Below are positions 9,264 through 20,411 of a DNA stretch of 64,000 nt, piece after piece. The stretch is from Salipaludibacillus sp. CUR1 (GTDB lineage Bacteria; Bacillota; Bacilli; Bacillales; Salisediminibacteriaceae), in the NCBI RefSeq assembly GCF_021028955.1, contig NZ_JAIWPE010000039.1, positions 46,805-110,804 on the forward strand, read 5' to 3'. Both the position numbers and the translations under genes were made by a program. The notes under the pieces were generated by a model, which was not told the origin of the DNA, did not search any database, and was given only the letters and a program-made list of their open reading frames with translations. Each line of letters begins with the position of its first letter. Position 1 is the stretch's first letter.

Positions 9264-9368
9264 CTACTCTCTCCTCTCAGTAAAAAACGTTATTATTGAT
9301 AAGATCACTAAAAGCGGCATTGGAACAAAAAGCCAGAACCAAGTTGCTGTTGTCAATGCGTGCTCCAT
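9264..9368 (-). CDS. Symporter small accessory protein, 34 residues
   Basis: The reading frame MEHALTTATWFWLFVPMPLL... ends ITFFTERRE. It is a single transmembrane helix with a charged C-terminal tail. The ATG at 9368 follows a near-perfect ribosome-binding site (GGAGGAGGTGA, 5 nt upstream), and the stop is two nucleotides before the symporter's GTG. Tiny single-helix proteins immediately upstream of SSS-family symporters are a known pattern ('symporter small accessory protein'). Coding is therefore well supported, but its exact role in the transporter is inferred. Confidence 0.82.
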   Translation of the reverse strand: MEHALTTATWFWLFVPMPLLVILSIITFFTERRE

Positions 9369-9704
9369 GAAGTCACCTCCTCCGGTTATTCATTTCAGGA
9401 GCGGCCTCTTAAAAGGCTTAATAGTAGTATCTCCGTATACATCGGTATACATTTATCCAAATATTTCAAATAAACTGTAACTCCTGAAATAAAAGTCACA
9501 AGCAGAACTATACCACAATTAAGAGTAAAGAACATTCTGAACTTTTTTATTTTCAAACGGTTATGTATTTTTATACATTAAAAGCCGCTAATAATCCGTT
9601 ATCATTTTTATATAAACATATATATTCATAAAAAATAATGAAAATAAATTGAGGTTTTCACATAATTAACATAATTTTTTATAGCAGATTTACAATTTAA
9701 GTAA
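9369..9704. promoter_or_regulatory. Symporter upstream region with inverted repeats
   Basis: This 336-bp region must carry the putP promoter. A perfect 10-bp inverted repeat (ATTTCAGGAG at 9392-9401, CTCCTGAAAT at 9481-9490) brackets about 80 nt containing two GTATAC hexamers 4 nt apart (9435-9450) and a GCCT/AGGC mini-stem. I cannot choose a clear -35/-10 pair. The rest (9540-9700) is AT-rich with nothing recognisable. Confidence 0.4.
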
Positions 9705-9736
9705 AAAAAATCCCGGACATATTAAATATGTCCGGG
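9704..9736 (-). terminator. Terminator of camS
   Basis: The stem CCCGGACATA/TATGTCCGGG has a 5-nt loop. Read on the minus strand it is followed by A and eight T. It lies 10 nt past the camS stop. Confidence 0.92.
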
Positions 9737-9746
9737 GGAGATTCGG

Positions 9747-10925
9747 TTATCTGTAAACATGAATATAAGGTTCCTGCTCCGGATATTGAACAACAAGTCC
9801 CTCCGGCCCGTTAACCGACTCAATATACACATAAATTGGGGCCGGCACCGAAAAGGCGGAATCCAGCCTTCCGCTGATAAACTGAGTCAATGCAATGATC
9901 TCTGCTTTTCCGTGGGACTGCAGATTCAGTTCTATTTTTAATTCATCCAGATTTTCATTTTTATAACGCCCTTTACCAACGACTCCTACCTGATGGTCAA
10001 AGAAGTTTTCAATATCTTCCCTGAACTGCGAGAAACTGCTCGATAGATTCGGCTGCACATCTCTTGCCCTGTTGGAAGGAAAAACGAAATAATCCTCATT
10101 AATCGCTTCCCAGCTGCCGAGCTCCATCTCTCCGCTGCCAGCCTGGCTTAATGACACGAACCTTCCCGGCACCACCGATCCGCGGCCTTCTTCCTGATAG
10201 AGGGCAAACGTCACAGGTACTTCTTCAAGGCCTTCTATTTCCCTCATTCTCTCAAGCATCGTCTGGGCAGCCCGCTGGCCGTATTCGAGAGCTTCCTCAT
10301 CGTCTATGTCTCTTTCATGAAAGTGGTAGCCGCCATCTTCATCTTCTGTCTGGAAGTAATAAACATCATTCAATGATATGCCCATAACAACACCGCCTAA
10401 TGACACACCATCCTCTTCACTTCCCGTGTAATAATTATGTTCCATAATATGAGACAACACTAACGGATTATCGCCCATCTGATCTTCAGTTGATTCTTCA
10501 TCTGCTAAAGGAGGATTCAAGCCGTACATATAACGTTCTTCTTCAGGGTCGTATCTGCGAAGCCAGCTGTTTATCCGCCCTCCGGAAAGAAAAGTTCCTT
10601 CCTGAAAAAAATACTCTTCCTGGTCATACACTCCGCTTGCAATCTCCATGAGACCCAGTTCAAACTGATTTATATCAACCCGGCTATTCATCGAATGAGC
10701 TACGCTTCCCCGTGATTCACTCCGCTGGTACGTCCCGTCTACGAGCACATTCCTGTAAAAATGGTCGGGGGACTCAATGGTTGGGGTAATGAGGTATTCC
10801 ATCTCTTCCTCTTCCTCAGTCTCTTCCACCACGATCACATCTTCTTCGCTTCTTTCCAGACCTGGAATACAACCGGATAACATCACAGCACATACAAGAC
10901 TCAAAAAAACTAACTTTTTCTTCAT
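9747..10925 (-). CDS. camS: CamS-family sex-pheromone-type lipoprotein
   Basis: A 392-residue exported lipoprotein. The signal peptide MKKKLVFLSLVCAVMLSGC carries a lipobox with the lipidation cysteine at residue 19, followed by an acidic linker. The body matches the CamS/YerH family (YNPDEN-type repeats and the C-terminal FISGRLDSAFSVPAPIYVYIES). In Enterococcus and Staphylococcus the signal-peptide remnants of such proteins act as mating pheromones; in Bacillus the role is unknown. A GAGGAGTG site precedes the ATG. The gene follows ligA and is likely part of the pcrB-pcrA-ligA-camS transcript. Confidence 0.93.
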   Translation of the reverse strand: MKKKLVFLSLVCAVMLSGCIPGLERSEEDVIVVEETEEEEEMEYLITPTIESPDHFYRNVLVDGTYQRSESRGSVAHSMNSRVDINQFELGLMEIASGVYDQEEYFFQEGTFLSGGRINSWLRRYDPEEERYMYGLNPPLADEESTEDQMGDNPLVLSHIMEHNYYTGSEEDGVSLGGVVMGISLNDVYYFQTEDEDGGYHFHERDIDDEEALEYGQRAAQTMLERMREIEGLEEVPVTFALYQEEGRGSVVPGRFVSLSQAGSGEMELGSWEAINEDYFVFPSNRARDVQPNLSSSFSQFREDIENFFDHQVGVVGKGRYKNENLDELKIELNLQSHGKAEIIALTQFISGRLDSAFSVPAPIYVYIESVNGPEGLVVQYPEQEPYIHVYR

Positions 10926-11070
10926 TCATCCCACACTCCTCGCCACCGGCCCATGGCGTGTTCATCTGTCGATATACAAGCAGTCGGCCGATTAACAATC
11001 TCTCAGTTATTTTCTCATACTGTCCCTTTGTAATCCAGCCAACCTTTTGATTTATTTTCATCTGTGAAAA

Positions 11071-13086
<2,016 letters not shown>

Positions 13087-15333
13087 TTAACCTTTCGTAA
13101 TCGGGGCAAATTTAGCGGCCAGCCGCTTCACGCCAACTTCAGGGAAAGCGATATCGAGTTCCACGTTCTCTCCGCTGCCTTTTAAGCTGACGACGGTTCC
13201 TGTGCCCCATTTTTTGTGAAGGGCTTTGTCACCCACTGCCCAGGCAAACGAGGCTCCCTGGGTGGTCGTTGTCTGAGGGCGCGGTGATGGCTTTCGAGGC
13301 TGCGGCTGAGGCCTGGCAGAGCTTTGTGCCGGCCTGCCACCGCCACCCGATCGGGACGTCTTCATCCAAGGCGGTGTCGCTGCCTGTGCCCTTCCGCCTT
13401 GCGCTTCTTCCACCAATTCATCAGGAATTTCACTTAAAAACCTGGAAGGCGGGTTCATATTCGTCCGGCCGTAAAGTGTCCGCATACGGGCCCGGCTCAT
13501 ATAAAGATGGCGCTCAGCACGTGTTATACCGACGTAAGCAAGACGGCGCTCCTCTTCCATCTCCACTTCTTCCATTAAAGCCCGGCTGTGCGGGAAGACG
13601 CCTTCTTCAAGCCCGATCAGGAAAACAACCGGGAACTCAAGCCCCTTTGCTGAGTGAAGGGTCATAAGAAGCAGCTTTTCTTCCGCTTCCTCATCGTCAT
13701 CCACCTGATCGATATCTGCGATAAGCGCCAGATCAGTCAGGAAAGCAACGAGTGTTTTATCTTCATTCACTTCTTCAAACTCTTTTGCTACGGTTAAAAA
13801 TTCATTTATGTTTTCCAGGCGGCCTTCTGCCTCTAAACTTTTATCATTTTTCAGCATGTCCCTGTAGCCTGTTTTCTCGAGAAGCTCTTCTACAAGTTCC
13901 ATGACCGGCAGATATTCCTGCATCTGCACCCAGCCTCTCAACTGGTCGCCGAACTCGCTGAGCGTCTTTGTAAATCTGGCGCTCAGGCCGACCTGATCAA
14001 TTTCCTGAATCGTCTGGAAGAGTGACAAATCATGATGGTTCGCGTACGCCTGAAGTTTATCAAGTGTCGTATTGCCGATGCCCCGCTTTGGAACATTAAT
14101 AATCCGCCGCAAACTGATATCATCGTCCGGATTCGCCACAAGCCGCAAATACGCAAGCAGGTCTTTAATCTCTTTTCTGTCATAGAACTTCGTGCCGCCC
14201 ACAATGGTATACGGCAAGTTGGATTTTACGAAAAGTTCCTCAATAACACGGGACTGGGCATTAGTCCTGTAAAGCACTGCAATGTCAGCAGCTGTATACT
14301 TTCCGCTGTCTATATGTTCCTTAATTTTACCGACCACATGCTGAGCTTCATCATGCTCATTGTCAGCCTCATAATAATTGAGTTTATCCCCGTCGATATT
14401 CTGTGTCCAAAGGTTTTTAGGCTTACGTCCTGTATTATGGTCGATAACTTTATTGGCAGCGTCAAGAATCCGTTTCGTGGAACGGTAATTCTGCTCAAGC
14501 ATTACCACTGTAGCATTCGAATAATCTTTCTCGAACGACATAATGTTCTGGATGTCCGCTCCCCGCCACCGGTAAATAGACTGGTCAGAGTCACCAACGA
14601 CACAGATATTTTTATGGCGGTCGGCCATCATATTAACTAACACATATTGTGCCCTGTTCGTATCCTGATACTCGTCTACCATAATATAGCGGAATCGGCG
14701 CTGGTAATACTCCAGCACTTCCGGCACTTGTTTAAAAAGCCTGATTGTCGTCATAATCAAGTCGTCAAAATCAAGCGCCTGATTTTTCTTCAGCTCCTTC
14801 TGATACGCTTCATACACTTTATGAACGGTGTCTTCATAATACCCGTTAGCTGTTTTTGCATAATCAGCCGGTGTCTTCAACTCATTTTTCGCCGAGCTGA
14901 TTGACCCGAGAATGGAACGGGGATCAAACTTCTTCGGATCCAGATTCATTTCTTTGACAAGCCGCTTAATGACCGTTTTCTGGTCAGTTGAATCCAGGAT
15001 TGTAAAATTCCGGTTGAAACCGATACGGTCGATATCCCTGCGGAGAATCCGCACACACATCGAGTGGAACGTCGAAATCCACATATCTTCAGCTTCGCCG
15101 CCGATAATGCTCTTCACACGGTCTTTCATTTCGCGGGCTGCCTTGTTCGTAAATGTAATAGCCAGAATAGACCAGTGCGGCACCCCTTTTTCACCGATTA
15201 AATAAGCAATTCTGTGCGTCAGTACGCGCGTCTTTCCACTACCCGCACCTGCCATAATCAGCAGCGGACCGTCTCCGTGCCTGACCGCTTCCTGCTGTTC
15301 AGGGTTTAATCCTTCCAATAATTCGTTTCTCAT
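13087..15333 (-). CDS. pcrA: ATP-dependent DNA helicase PcrA (UvrD/Rep family)
   Basis: A superfamily 1A 3'-5' helicase for repair, replication-transcription conflict resolution and rolling-circle plasmid replication. Visible motifs are the Walker [12 protein letters not shown] (about residue 30), the DExx box [30 protein letters not shown] and the [13 protein letters not shown] motif VI. A Pro/Gly/Gln-rich linker leads to a C-terminal Tudor-like RNA-polymerase-binding domain ([14 protein letters not shown]). The frame opens at a TTG at 15348; the ATG at 15333 ([13 protein letters not shown]) fits homologues and the GGATGGTGG site better, giving 748 residues. Confidence 0.97.
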   Translation of the reverse strand: MRNELLEGLNPEQQEAVRHGDGPLLIMAGAGSGKTRVLTHRIAYLIGEKGVPHWSILAITFTNKAAREMKDRVKSIIGGEAEDMWISTFHSMCVRILRRDIDRIGFNRNFTILDSTDQKTVIKRLVKEMNLDPKKFDPRSILGSISSAKNELKTPADYAKTANGYYEDTVHKVYEAYQKELKKNQALDFDDLIMTTIRLFKQVPEVLEYYQRRFRYIMVDEYQDTNRAQYVLVNMMADRHKNICVVGDSDQSIYRWRGADIQNIMSFEKDYSNATVVMLEQNYRSTKRILDAANKVIDHNTGRKPKNLWTQNIDGDKLNYYEADNEHDEAQHVVGKIKEHIDSGKYTAADIAVLYRTNAQSRVIEELFVKSNLPYTIVGGTKFYDRKEIKDLLAYLRLVANPDDDISLRRIINVPKRGIGNTTLDKLQAYANHHDLSLFQTIQEIDQVGLSARFTKTLSEFGDQLRGWVQMQEYLPVMELVEELLEKTGYRDMLKNDKSLEAEGRLENINEFLTVAKEFEEVNEDKTLVAFLTDLALIADIDQVDDDEEAEEKLLLMTLHSAKGLEFPVVFLIGLEEGVFPHSRALMEEVEMEEERRLAYVGITRAERHLYMSRARMRTLYGRTNMNPPSRFLSEIPDELVEEAQGGRAQAATPPWMKTSRSGGGGRPAQSSARPQPQPRKPSPRPQTTTTQGASFAWAVGDKALHKKWGTGTVVSLKGSGENVELDIAFPEVGVKRLAAKFAPITKG

Positions 15334-15398
15334 CATACCACCATCCAAACGTACGTTCTGTTTTGTTCTATTTTACTCTTTCCCGTGAGCTTATACAA

Positions 15399-16085
15399 TT
15401 AATTTTTTACCGCGTTGACTGTTTTGAGCGCTGCCTTTAAATCGCTGTAAATCACATTGCCAACCACAATGGTATCTGCATGCTCCGCCATTTCTTCCGC
15501 CTGGGCCAGTGTTTCAATGCCTCCACCGTAAAAAAGCTGGGATTTCTCGAGCATCCCGCTTACTTCTTTCACAATTTCCGGCGAGCCGTACATGCCGCTG
15601 TACTCAATGTAGAAAATCGGCATATGGAATAACTGGTCTGTCATTCTGGCGTATGCCACAATGTCCTCTTTGTCCAGCCCGGTCACCGCATCAGTTAACT
15701 GAGCCACTTTTGAATCCGGATTAAGGACACAATAGCCTTCAGAGAGCACTTCATCAAAATCGATCATATGGCCGAATTCCTTAAGTGCCCGGTGGTGCAG
15801 ACCGTTCAGCCAAGTGATGTGGCGGGTATTCAGGACAGACGGGATCAGATAATAATCAAATCCCGGTACAACGGCGCTGATCGTGCTCACTTCAAGTACA
15901 CACGCCACACTGTAGCGCCGCACCCGCATGAGTAGATCCAGCGTGTTTTCCTCTGTCACATTGTCGCTTCCCCCGATAATTATCGCGTCAGTCCCCGACT
16001 CTGCCAGTTTTTCGAGCGACTCATCGTCGAGTGGCTTAGCCGGGTCTAATTTAAATACATGTCTCCATTCATGGTACGCTTTCAT
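15399..16085 (-). CDS. pcrB: Heptaprenylglyceryl phosphate synthase PcrB
   Basis: A TIM-barrel prenyltransferase that joins heptaprenyl diphosphate to sn-glycerol-1-phosphate, giving an archaea-type ether lipid precursor in Bacillales. Family motifs include GTDAIIIGGSDNVTEEN near the N-terminus, PGFDYYLIPSVLN, FYIEYSGMYG and the phosphate-binding FYGGGI and TIVVGN. The open frame runs to 16106, but the ATG at 16085 is 8 nt from TTGGAG and aligns with homologues (MKAYHEWRHVFKLDP). That start gives about 228 residues. It is the first gene of the pcrB-pcrA-ligA run. Confidence 0.95.
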   Translation of the reverse strand: MKAYHEWRHVFKLDPAKPLDDESLEKLAESGTDAIIIGGSDNVTEENTLDLLMRVRRYSVACVLEVSTISAVVPGFDYYLIPSVLNTRHITWLNGLHHRALKEFGHMIDFDEVLSEGYCVLNPDSKVAQLTDAVTGLDKEDIVAYARMTDQLFHMPIFYIEYSGMYGSPEIVKEVSGMLEKSQLFYGGGIETLAQAEEMAEHADTIVVGNVIYSDLKAALKTVNAVKN

Positions 16086-16204
16086 CATTCTATCTCCAAT
16101 CATCATTGCATTTATCGTCTGAGAAATAGTATATCAAAAAATCAGGGCAGTCTCGATAATCGCGGTGTGAAAATTGTCAACTCGGGTCGCGGGGTGATTG
16201 TAAT

Positions 16205-16362
16205 GATTCAAATTAGCTGATAGGAGGGGGTTTTTCGCTGATTGAATGGTGGTTTTCGCTGATAGAATCGATTTTTCGCTGATTGATCTCGATTTTCGCC
16301 GATTGACCCTCGGTTTTCGCTGATTGATCTCGATTTTCGCCGATAGACACCCTTTTCCATCG
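16205..16362 (+). repeat. Tandem ~20-bp intergenic repeat array (copy 2)
   Basis: Seven to eight units of TTTTCGCTGATTGA plus 6-7 variable bases, with period 20-21 (for example units beginning at about 16231, 16252 and 16272). The right end is degraded. The left edge (ATTCAAATTAGCTGATAGGAGGGGG) resembles the array entrance of the 31-kb copy. It lies between the yerC terminator and the start of pcrB. Minus-strand frames through it read ISEKSILSAK-like repeats, which I regard as non-coding. Confidence 0.85.
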
Positions 16363-16415
16363 ATTGCCTCCTCGTCCTGTGCGAAAAACACCCCCTCCCC
16401 CCCTCTCAAAACAAC

Positions 16416-16440
16416 AAAAAAACCCGGCTGAAAAGCCAGG
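16416..16440 (-). terminator. Terminator of yerC
   Basis: On the minus strand CCTGGCT pairs with AGCCGGG across a 4-nt loop and is followed by seven T. It lies 20 nt past the yerC stop. Confidence 0.85.
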
Positions 16441-16459
16441 TCTCCATAAAAAGCGCTTT

Positions 16460-16765
16460 TTATTTGTCTTCTGATTTTTCATATACCCGGTCCAACGTGA
16501 ATTTGTAGCCGTCGTTACCGTAGTTGATGCAGCGTTTCACACGGGAAATGGTTGCGGTGCTGGCTCCTGTGTCTTTTTCGATCCGCTGATACGTATCACC
16601 GTCCATGAGCATGCGTGCCACTTCAAGACGCTGGGCGAGTGACTGAATTTCGTTCATGGTGCAGAGATCATCAAAGAACGTGTAGCATTCTTCAACATCT
16701 TTCAGACTTAAAATCGCTTTAAACAGCTGATCTAGTTCTTTTCCCCGTAATTTGTCAATTTGCAT
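16460..16765 (-). CDS. yerC: YerC/YecD family TrpR-like regulator
   Basis: A 101-residue, all-helical Trp-repressor-like protein. The helix-turn-helix lies at about residues 55-85 (GDTYQRIEKDTGASTATISRVKRCINYG). This family is conserved in Firmicutes; its target is not established from this sequence. An AAAGGATG site lies upstream of the ATG. It sits between yerB and pcrB exactly as in B. subtilis and is 45 nt downstream of yerB, probably in the same transcript from yerA. Confidence 0.92.
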   Translation of the reverse strand: MQIDKLRGKELDQLFKAILSLKDVEECYTFFDDLCTMNEIQSLAQRLEVARMLMDGDTYQRIEKDTGASTATISRVKRCINYGNDGYKFTLDRVYEKSEDK

Positions 16766-16810
16766 GTCATGTATTCATCCTTTCTTTAATCGTGATGCTG
16801 GTAATTAAAC

Positions 16811-17872
16811 TCAAGATGCGTCGCCGAACGATACGTCGTCTATATCTTCGACCAAATTAATCCACGTTTGTCCCGGTAAAAAATTCAGTGGTTCGCCGTC
16901 TTTAAAGGGGAAAATAACTCCGCCAACATTTTTCCACTCTGCTTCCACTGCACCTCCGTCATGAATCAGGTAGGCGCTGCCGCCTGATTCGATATCAATG
17001 TCCCGTCTTCCCTGGTCATCGACCACGCGGTGTGAAGCTTCTACAATAAATACATTCCTGGGCGCTACAGGCTCATTCGTCTCCAGGTCGTCTGTCCGTT
17101 CAGCACCGACCGAGCGGATATATCCCCCGGCCCCTTCATCGTAGGTAAATTGCACATCATTTACGCTGCTGTTGTAGCTGACTCCGATGACTGCTGCTTC
17201 CTGATCAGGTTCTTCCGGTTCACCGGAAAAAGGAAGCTCAGGCGGCCGGCGCTCTTTAAAATGCAGGCCGATATGATCAGATGCCTCCATTAAATCATCA
17301 TAGGAAGTGTAAACATTATGGGGCGCTGAACGCCCGCTCGCCCTTTTGAAAAACGTGCCATCATAGTCCAGGGCGCTGATAACGTCCACAGCGCCTTGTT
17401 CAAATAAGTCAAACGCTCCAGGGCTGCCTCCGGCTGAGGCGTAGATGGCGTCGTATCCGTTATTCAAATAAATGTAGTAGTCTCTGGCACTTCTGACAGG
17501 CCCGATGCGGTCAGGCTTTTGACTATGGAAAAATGCCAGAAGACGTGTAATTCTTCCTTCTGAAAGCACTTCATAAACGACATCGGCCTGGTATAACCCT
17601 GATTGCGGGCGAGCAGACGCCGAGTTTTCAATCATGACTCCAAAAGCCCGGTGGTCTGCCTTCTCATCTGTTTTTATACCGGTGAGAGGGAAGGATCCGG
17701 AATATTCTATCATTTCGTTTTCTTCCGGGTCTGCGTCTGCTTCGTTTTGCTCGTCAGATCCTTCAGCTGTGTTTGGTTCGTCTATTATTTCTTCTTCATT
17801 ACCCATAAAGAATATAAAGACTGCAAGAAGAGCTATTGCTATAACTGGTAAAATCACCTTAGGCAAGTTCAT
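16811..17872 (-). CDS. yerB: DUF3048 domain protein YerB, membrane-anchored
   Basis: A 353-residue extracytoplasmic protein. An N-terminal hydrophobic helix (about residues 5-24) is followed by a strongly acidic linker (24-60). The two-part DUF3048 fold then has the hallmark motifs ENSASARPQSGLYQADVVYE, RIGPVRSARDYYI and APHNVYTS. B. subtilis YerB is annotated as a lipoprotein, but here no cysteine follows the helix, so it should be a transmembrane-anchored protein. A GAGAGGTTGAT site precedes the ATG. It lies 40 nt after yerA. Function unknown; related domains are sometimes linked to the cell envelope. Confidence 0.9.
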   Translation of the reverse strand: MNLPKVILPVIAIALLAVFIFFMGNEEEIIDEPNTAEGSDEQNEADADPEENEMIEYSGSFPLTGIKTDEKADHRAFGVMIENSASARPQSGLYQADVVYEVLSEGRITRLLAFFHSQKPDRIGPVRSARDYYIYLNNGYDAIYASAGGSPGAFDLFEQGAVDVISALDYDGTFFKRASGRSAPHNVYTSYDDLMEASDHIGLHFKERRPPELPFSGEPEEPDQEAAVIGVSYNSSVNDVQFTYDEGAGGYIRSVGAERTDDLETNEPVAPRNVFIVEASHRVVDDQGRRDIDIESGGSAYLIHDGGAVEAEWKNVGGVIFPFKDGEPLNFLPGQTWINLVEDIDDVSFGDAS

Positions 17873-17912
17873 TTATTGGATCAACCTCTCAAAACCTGTT
17901 CACTTTTATAGT

Positions 17913-19661
17913 TTAACGCATAATCGAAGGAAAGAGTACCCTTTTCTTTTTAACGTCAAAAATTCCTTTTTGTGTAATTCTTACAAAAGGCAGGTGTGTA
18001 GCCGAGAAGAACAGCAGACTGTAAATCGGGTCCCCAAACGTATACCCTTTTTCAGCCAGTGCGGTTCTTAGACTTTCTTCTTCCTCAACAAGCCCGCCTT
18101 CCATTTCCAACGATGATAATAATCCGCCAATTGGCAGATGGACTGATGCTGTTACTCCTTCCCGGTCAAGGAGCACAATTCCTCCTTTCCGCCGTTTTAA
18201 TTCCTGAAACGCATCGAGAAGACCTTGCTTGCTTTTTCCGATAAGAATTAAATCACCTGTGTTTGAAAAAGAACTTGCAAACCCGTATATATTTTTGGCA
18301 AACCCTTTGACAAGTGTTGAAACAAGCCATTCCCCTTTCCTGTCTATGAGCATCATAAAGTTCTCATCGGTGTCAGGCGGAAGCTCTTCCCGGGTAAGAT
18401 CAAGAGAAATCTGGTAAGGCTTTATTATCACTTCATTAACCATTTCAAGGCCGAGCGGCATGGAAAAATGAAAATCCTGTCTTGTTAAATCCCAGTCAAG
18501 ATTCAATTCGGAAAAACCGTAATTTTCCCACTCAAAAGAAACATCAGGGAAGCACGGCTGATTATTCTTACGCACCCATTCCCCTTTGGCAAGTACGTCC
18601 TCAGGAAGCGGGTTTTCTTTGCTTCCCAGGAAATTCAGGTTAGCTAAACGGCCCGGGGCGATCATGCCGATCACATCATCCATATGATAATGAGTGGCCA
18701 CATTCACGGTCACCATGTTGACCGCTTCAATGAGCGGCACACCTTCTTCGACAGCGAGGCTGATAAGGTGGTCCATCATCCCATTTTTCATGAAATGGGG
18801 CGGGGAGCCGTCGGTGGTCATTAGCAGCCGGTCATACTGCCTGAAATTCTTTTCGTGAAGCTCCTGCAGAATAACAGGTAAATCCGGCCGGATCGATGAA
18901 TATCTGAGAGAGGTAACCATGCCGGCATCCAGCCTTTTAAGGACATCATCTCCAGACATCGATTCATGGTCTCCATCCACCCCCATCATGGCCATCTGAG
19001 CGATCGTTTTCTCCCCGGCTCCCGGCAGATGCCCTTCGATCGGTTTACGGACATCTTTCGTTTCGAGCATCCAATGGAGCATCTGGTCGTCTCCATTAAG
19101 CGCCCCTGGCCAGTCGGTCAGTTCTCCGCCTTGCACGACGTAAGGATGGTCAAGCCATGCTCTCATATTGGAACAGGCAAACACATCATTGCTGTTTCGA
19201 AGCTCTGTCTGACCGTCATACCGTGCCCACCACAGCATCGTGGCAGGTGTCTTTTGCATCTCGTCAAGTAAAGTAAGCGCTTTCTTTTTGTCCAAATGAA
19301 AAAAGAACGGCATGTTGTCATTTATAAGAGTAGTCGTCCCTCTTTCAGATGCATACTTGGCCAGTGAGAGGGGATTATATAACTGAAACGGATGAGCATG
19401 GTGCTCAATATAACCGGGTACCACATACTGCCCTTCAGCATCATAAATCTCTGTGCTATCCAGCATTTTGGGCATGTCGGTCCCTGCATACACAATACGG
19501 TCATCGTGGATCCAAATGTTCCCTTCCATCCAGCTTTTACGAAAGCTGTTCAGGTAGGTGGCGTTTTTTATGACCAGTGTAGGTGCAGTTTTTCCTTGAA
19601 CGACTGCCTGCTGCTCTCTTATTTGCTTTTTTGTCCAGTAATGGGAAAATCCTTTTACCAT
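17913..19661 (-). CDS. yerA: YerA-type adenine deaminase-like amidohydrolase
   Basis: A metal-dependent amidohydrolase related to adenine deaminase (adenine to hypoxanthine plus ammonia). The N-terminal beta-sandwich is followed by the metal-binding EHHAHP near residue 87. EGHLPG, a second conserved His cluster (DGDHESM) and LMTTDGSPP come later. A typical adenine deaminase C-terminal domain follows. The YerA branch is only putatively an adenine deaminase. The frame opens at a GTG inside the ribosome-binding site; the ATG at 19661, after AGGTGATAAAA, is the better start (582 residues). Synteny with purine genes fits purine salvage. Confidence 0.85.
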   Translation of the reverse strand: MVKGFSHYWTKKQIREQQAVVQGKTAPTLVIKNATYLNSFRKSWMEGNIWIHDDRIVYAGTDMPKMLDSTEIYDAEGQYVVPGYIEHHAHPFQLYNPLSLAKYASERGTTTLINDNMPFFFHLDKKKALTLLDEMQKTPATMLWWARYDGQTELRNSNDVFACSNMRAWLDHPYVVQGGELTDWPGALNGDDQMLHWMLETKDVRKPIEGHLPGAGEKTIAQMAMMGVDGDHESMSGDDVLKRLDAGMVTSLRYSSIRPDLPVILQELHEKNFRQYDRLLMTTDGSPPHFMKNGMMDHLISLAVEEGVPLIEAVNMVTVNVATHYHMDDVIGMIAPGRLANLNFLGSKENPLPEDVLAKGEWVRKNNQPCFPDVSFEWENYGFSELNLDWDLTRQDFHFSMPLGLEMVNEVIIKPYQISLDLTREELPPDTDENFMMLIDRKGEWLVSTLVKGFAKNIYGFASSFSNTGDLILIGKSKQGLLDAFQELKRRKGGIVLLDREGVTASVHLPIGGLLSSLEMEGGLVEEEESLRTALAEKGYTFGDPIYSLLFFSATHLPFVRITQKGIFDVKKKRVLFPSIMR

Positions 19662-19907
19662 TTTTATCACCTATTCAGACTTCAGGATAATTGTTTCTTT
19701 ATGTTGACTCATTCACAAGCGTGTTTATTAAAAAATACCTTCGGTAACGAATGTCAATAACACCAATAAAGAAACCGTTTTCATAATGGTAACATATTTC
19801 CCCTTTACAGGGCTAAAGATTAGATTAAATTTTTGTTAAAAAAGTTCTGTTAGTCTTTCACACATGTATTGAAGGAATGAATGGCCAATTTAAAAGGAGG
19901 ATTTACC

Positions 19908-20153
19908 ATGTTTAAACCTAACATTGGAACATTAAATGCCCTAATCAGAATTACCGGCGGGCTGATACTGTTGAGCTGGGGGACGGCCCAGCTCGTTAAA
20001 CGCCCTTACAGAAACTTCCCTCTCATCTCTGTTATGGCAGGCGCTATGAAAGTGGCTGAAGGTATTACAAGGTTCTGCCCTGTCGTGTTTCTTTACGAGG
20101 AAAGAGTTCAGGAGCATGAAGAAGATGACTATTCGAATATTAATCCATCCTGA
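19908..20153 (+). CDS. DUF2892 (YgaP-type transmembrane) protein
   Basis: An 81-residue membrane protein of the DUF2892 family, recognised by the N-terminal NIGTLNALIRITGGLILL and a second hydrophobic segment containing AEGITRFCPV, with an acidic tail. The ATG at 19908 lies 7 nt after AAAAGGAGG. An upstream in-frame ATG at 19881 lacks such a site. Members often sit near redox or sulfur genes, but nothing here supports a specific role. A 50-codon gene follows 24 nt downstream. Confidence 0.85.
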   Translation: MFKPNIGTLNALIRITGGLILLSWGTAQLVKRPYRNFPLISVMAGAMKVAEGITRFCPVVFLYEERVQEHEEDDYSNINPS

Positions 20154-20177
20154 AAACACGGAAAGGACTGAGGCCCT

Positions 20178-20330
20178 ATGAACTTGTGGGAACTGGCGAC
20201 TGATTCCCTCTTTCTGTTTTTCTTCTTCTTCGGGAGCCTTGTCTTCGGAGCTGTCTTTTGGATGAGGCTGCACAGGAAGCAGAAAGCAGTAGAAGCGAGA
20301 GCGTCGCACACCATTCTAAAGAAAAAATGA
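20178..20330 (+). CDS. Small single-helix membrane protein, 50 residues
   Basis: The frame starts MNLWELATDSLFLFFFFFGS, has one strongly hydrophobic helix (residues 9-30) and then a basic tail rich in Arg and Lys, ending ILKKK. This is the classical N-out single-pass pattern. A GAAAGGACTGAGG stretch precedes the ATG at 20178. It is 24 nt downstream of the DUF2892 gene and ends before a good terminator, so both probably form one transcript. No family is recognised. Confidence 0.6.
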   Translation: MNLWELATDSLFLFFFFFGSLVFGAVFWMRLHRKQKAVEARASHTILKKK

Positions 20331-20372
20331 AACGGTACAAGAAGTTTTCTTTCATTAAATAAGCCAGGCCAC

Positions 20373-20411
20373 GCACCTTCAAAATGTGCTTTGGAGGTGC
20401 TTCTTTTTTTG
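20373..20411 (+). terminator. Rho-independent terminator
   Basis: The stem GCACCTTCAAA/TTTGGAGGTGC has a 6-nt loop and is followed by TTCTTTTTTT. It ends the DUF2892/small membrane protein transcript. Confidence 0.88.

Noticed and set aside
16134..16482. Minus-strand open frames reading ISEKSILSAK- and SAKIEINQRK-like repeats
   Set aside because: They are translations of the 20-bp repeat array in different frames, have no ribosome-binding site, and similar readings appear at every array.
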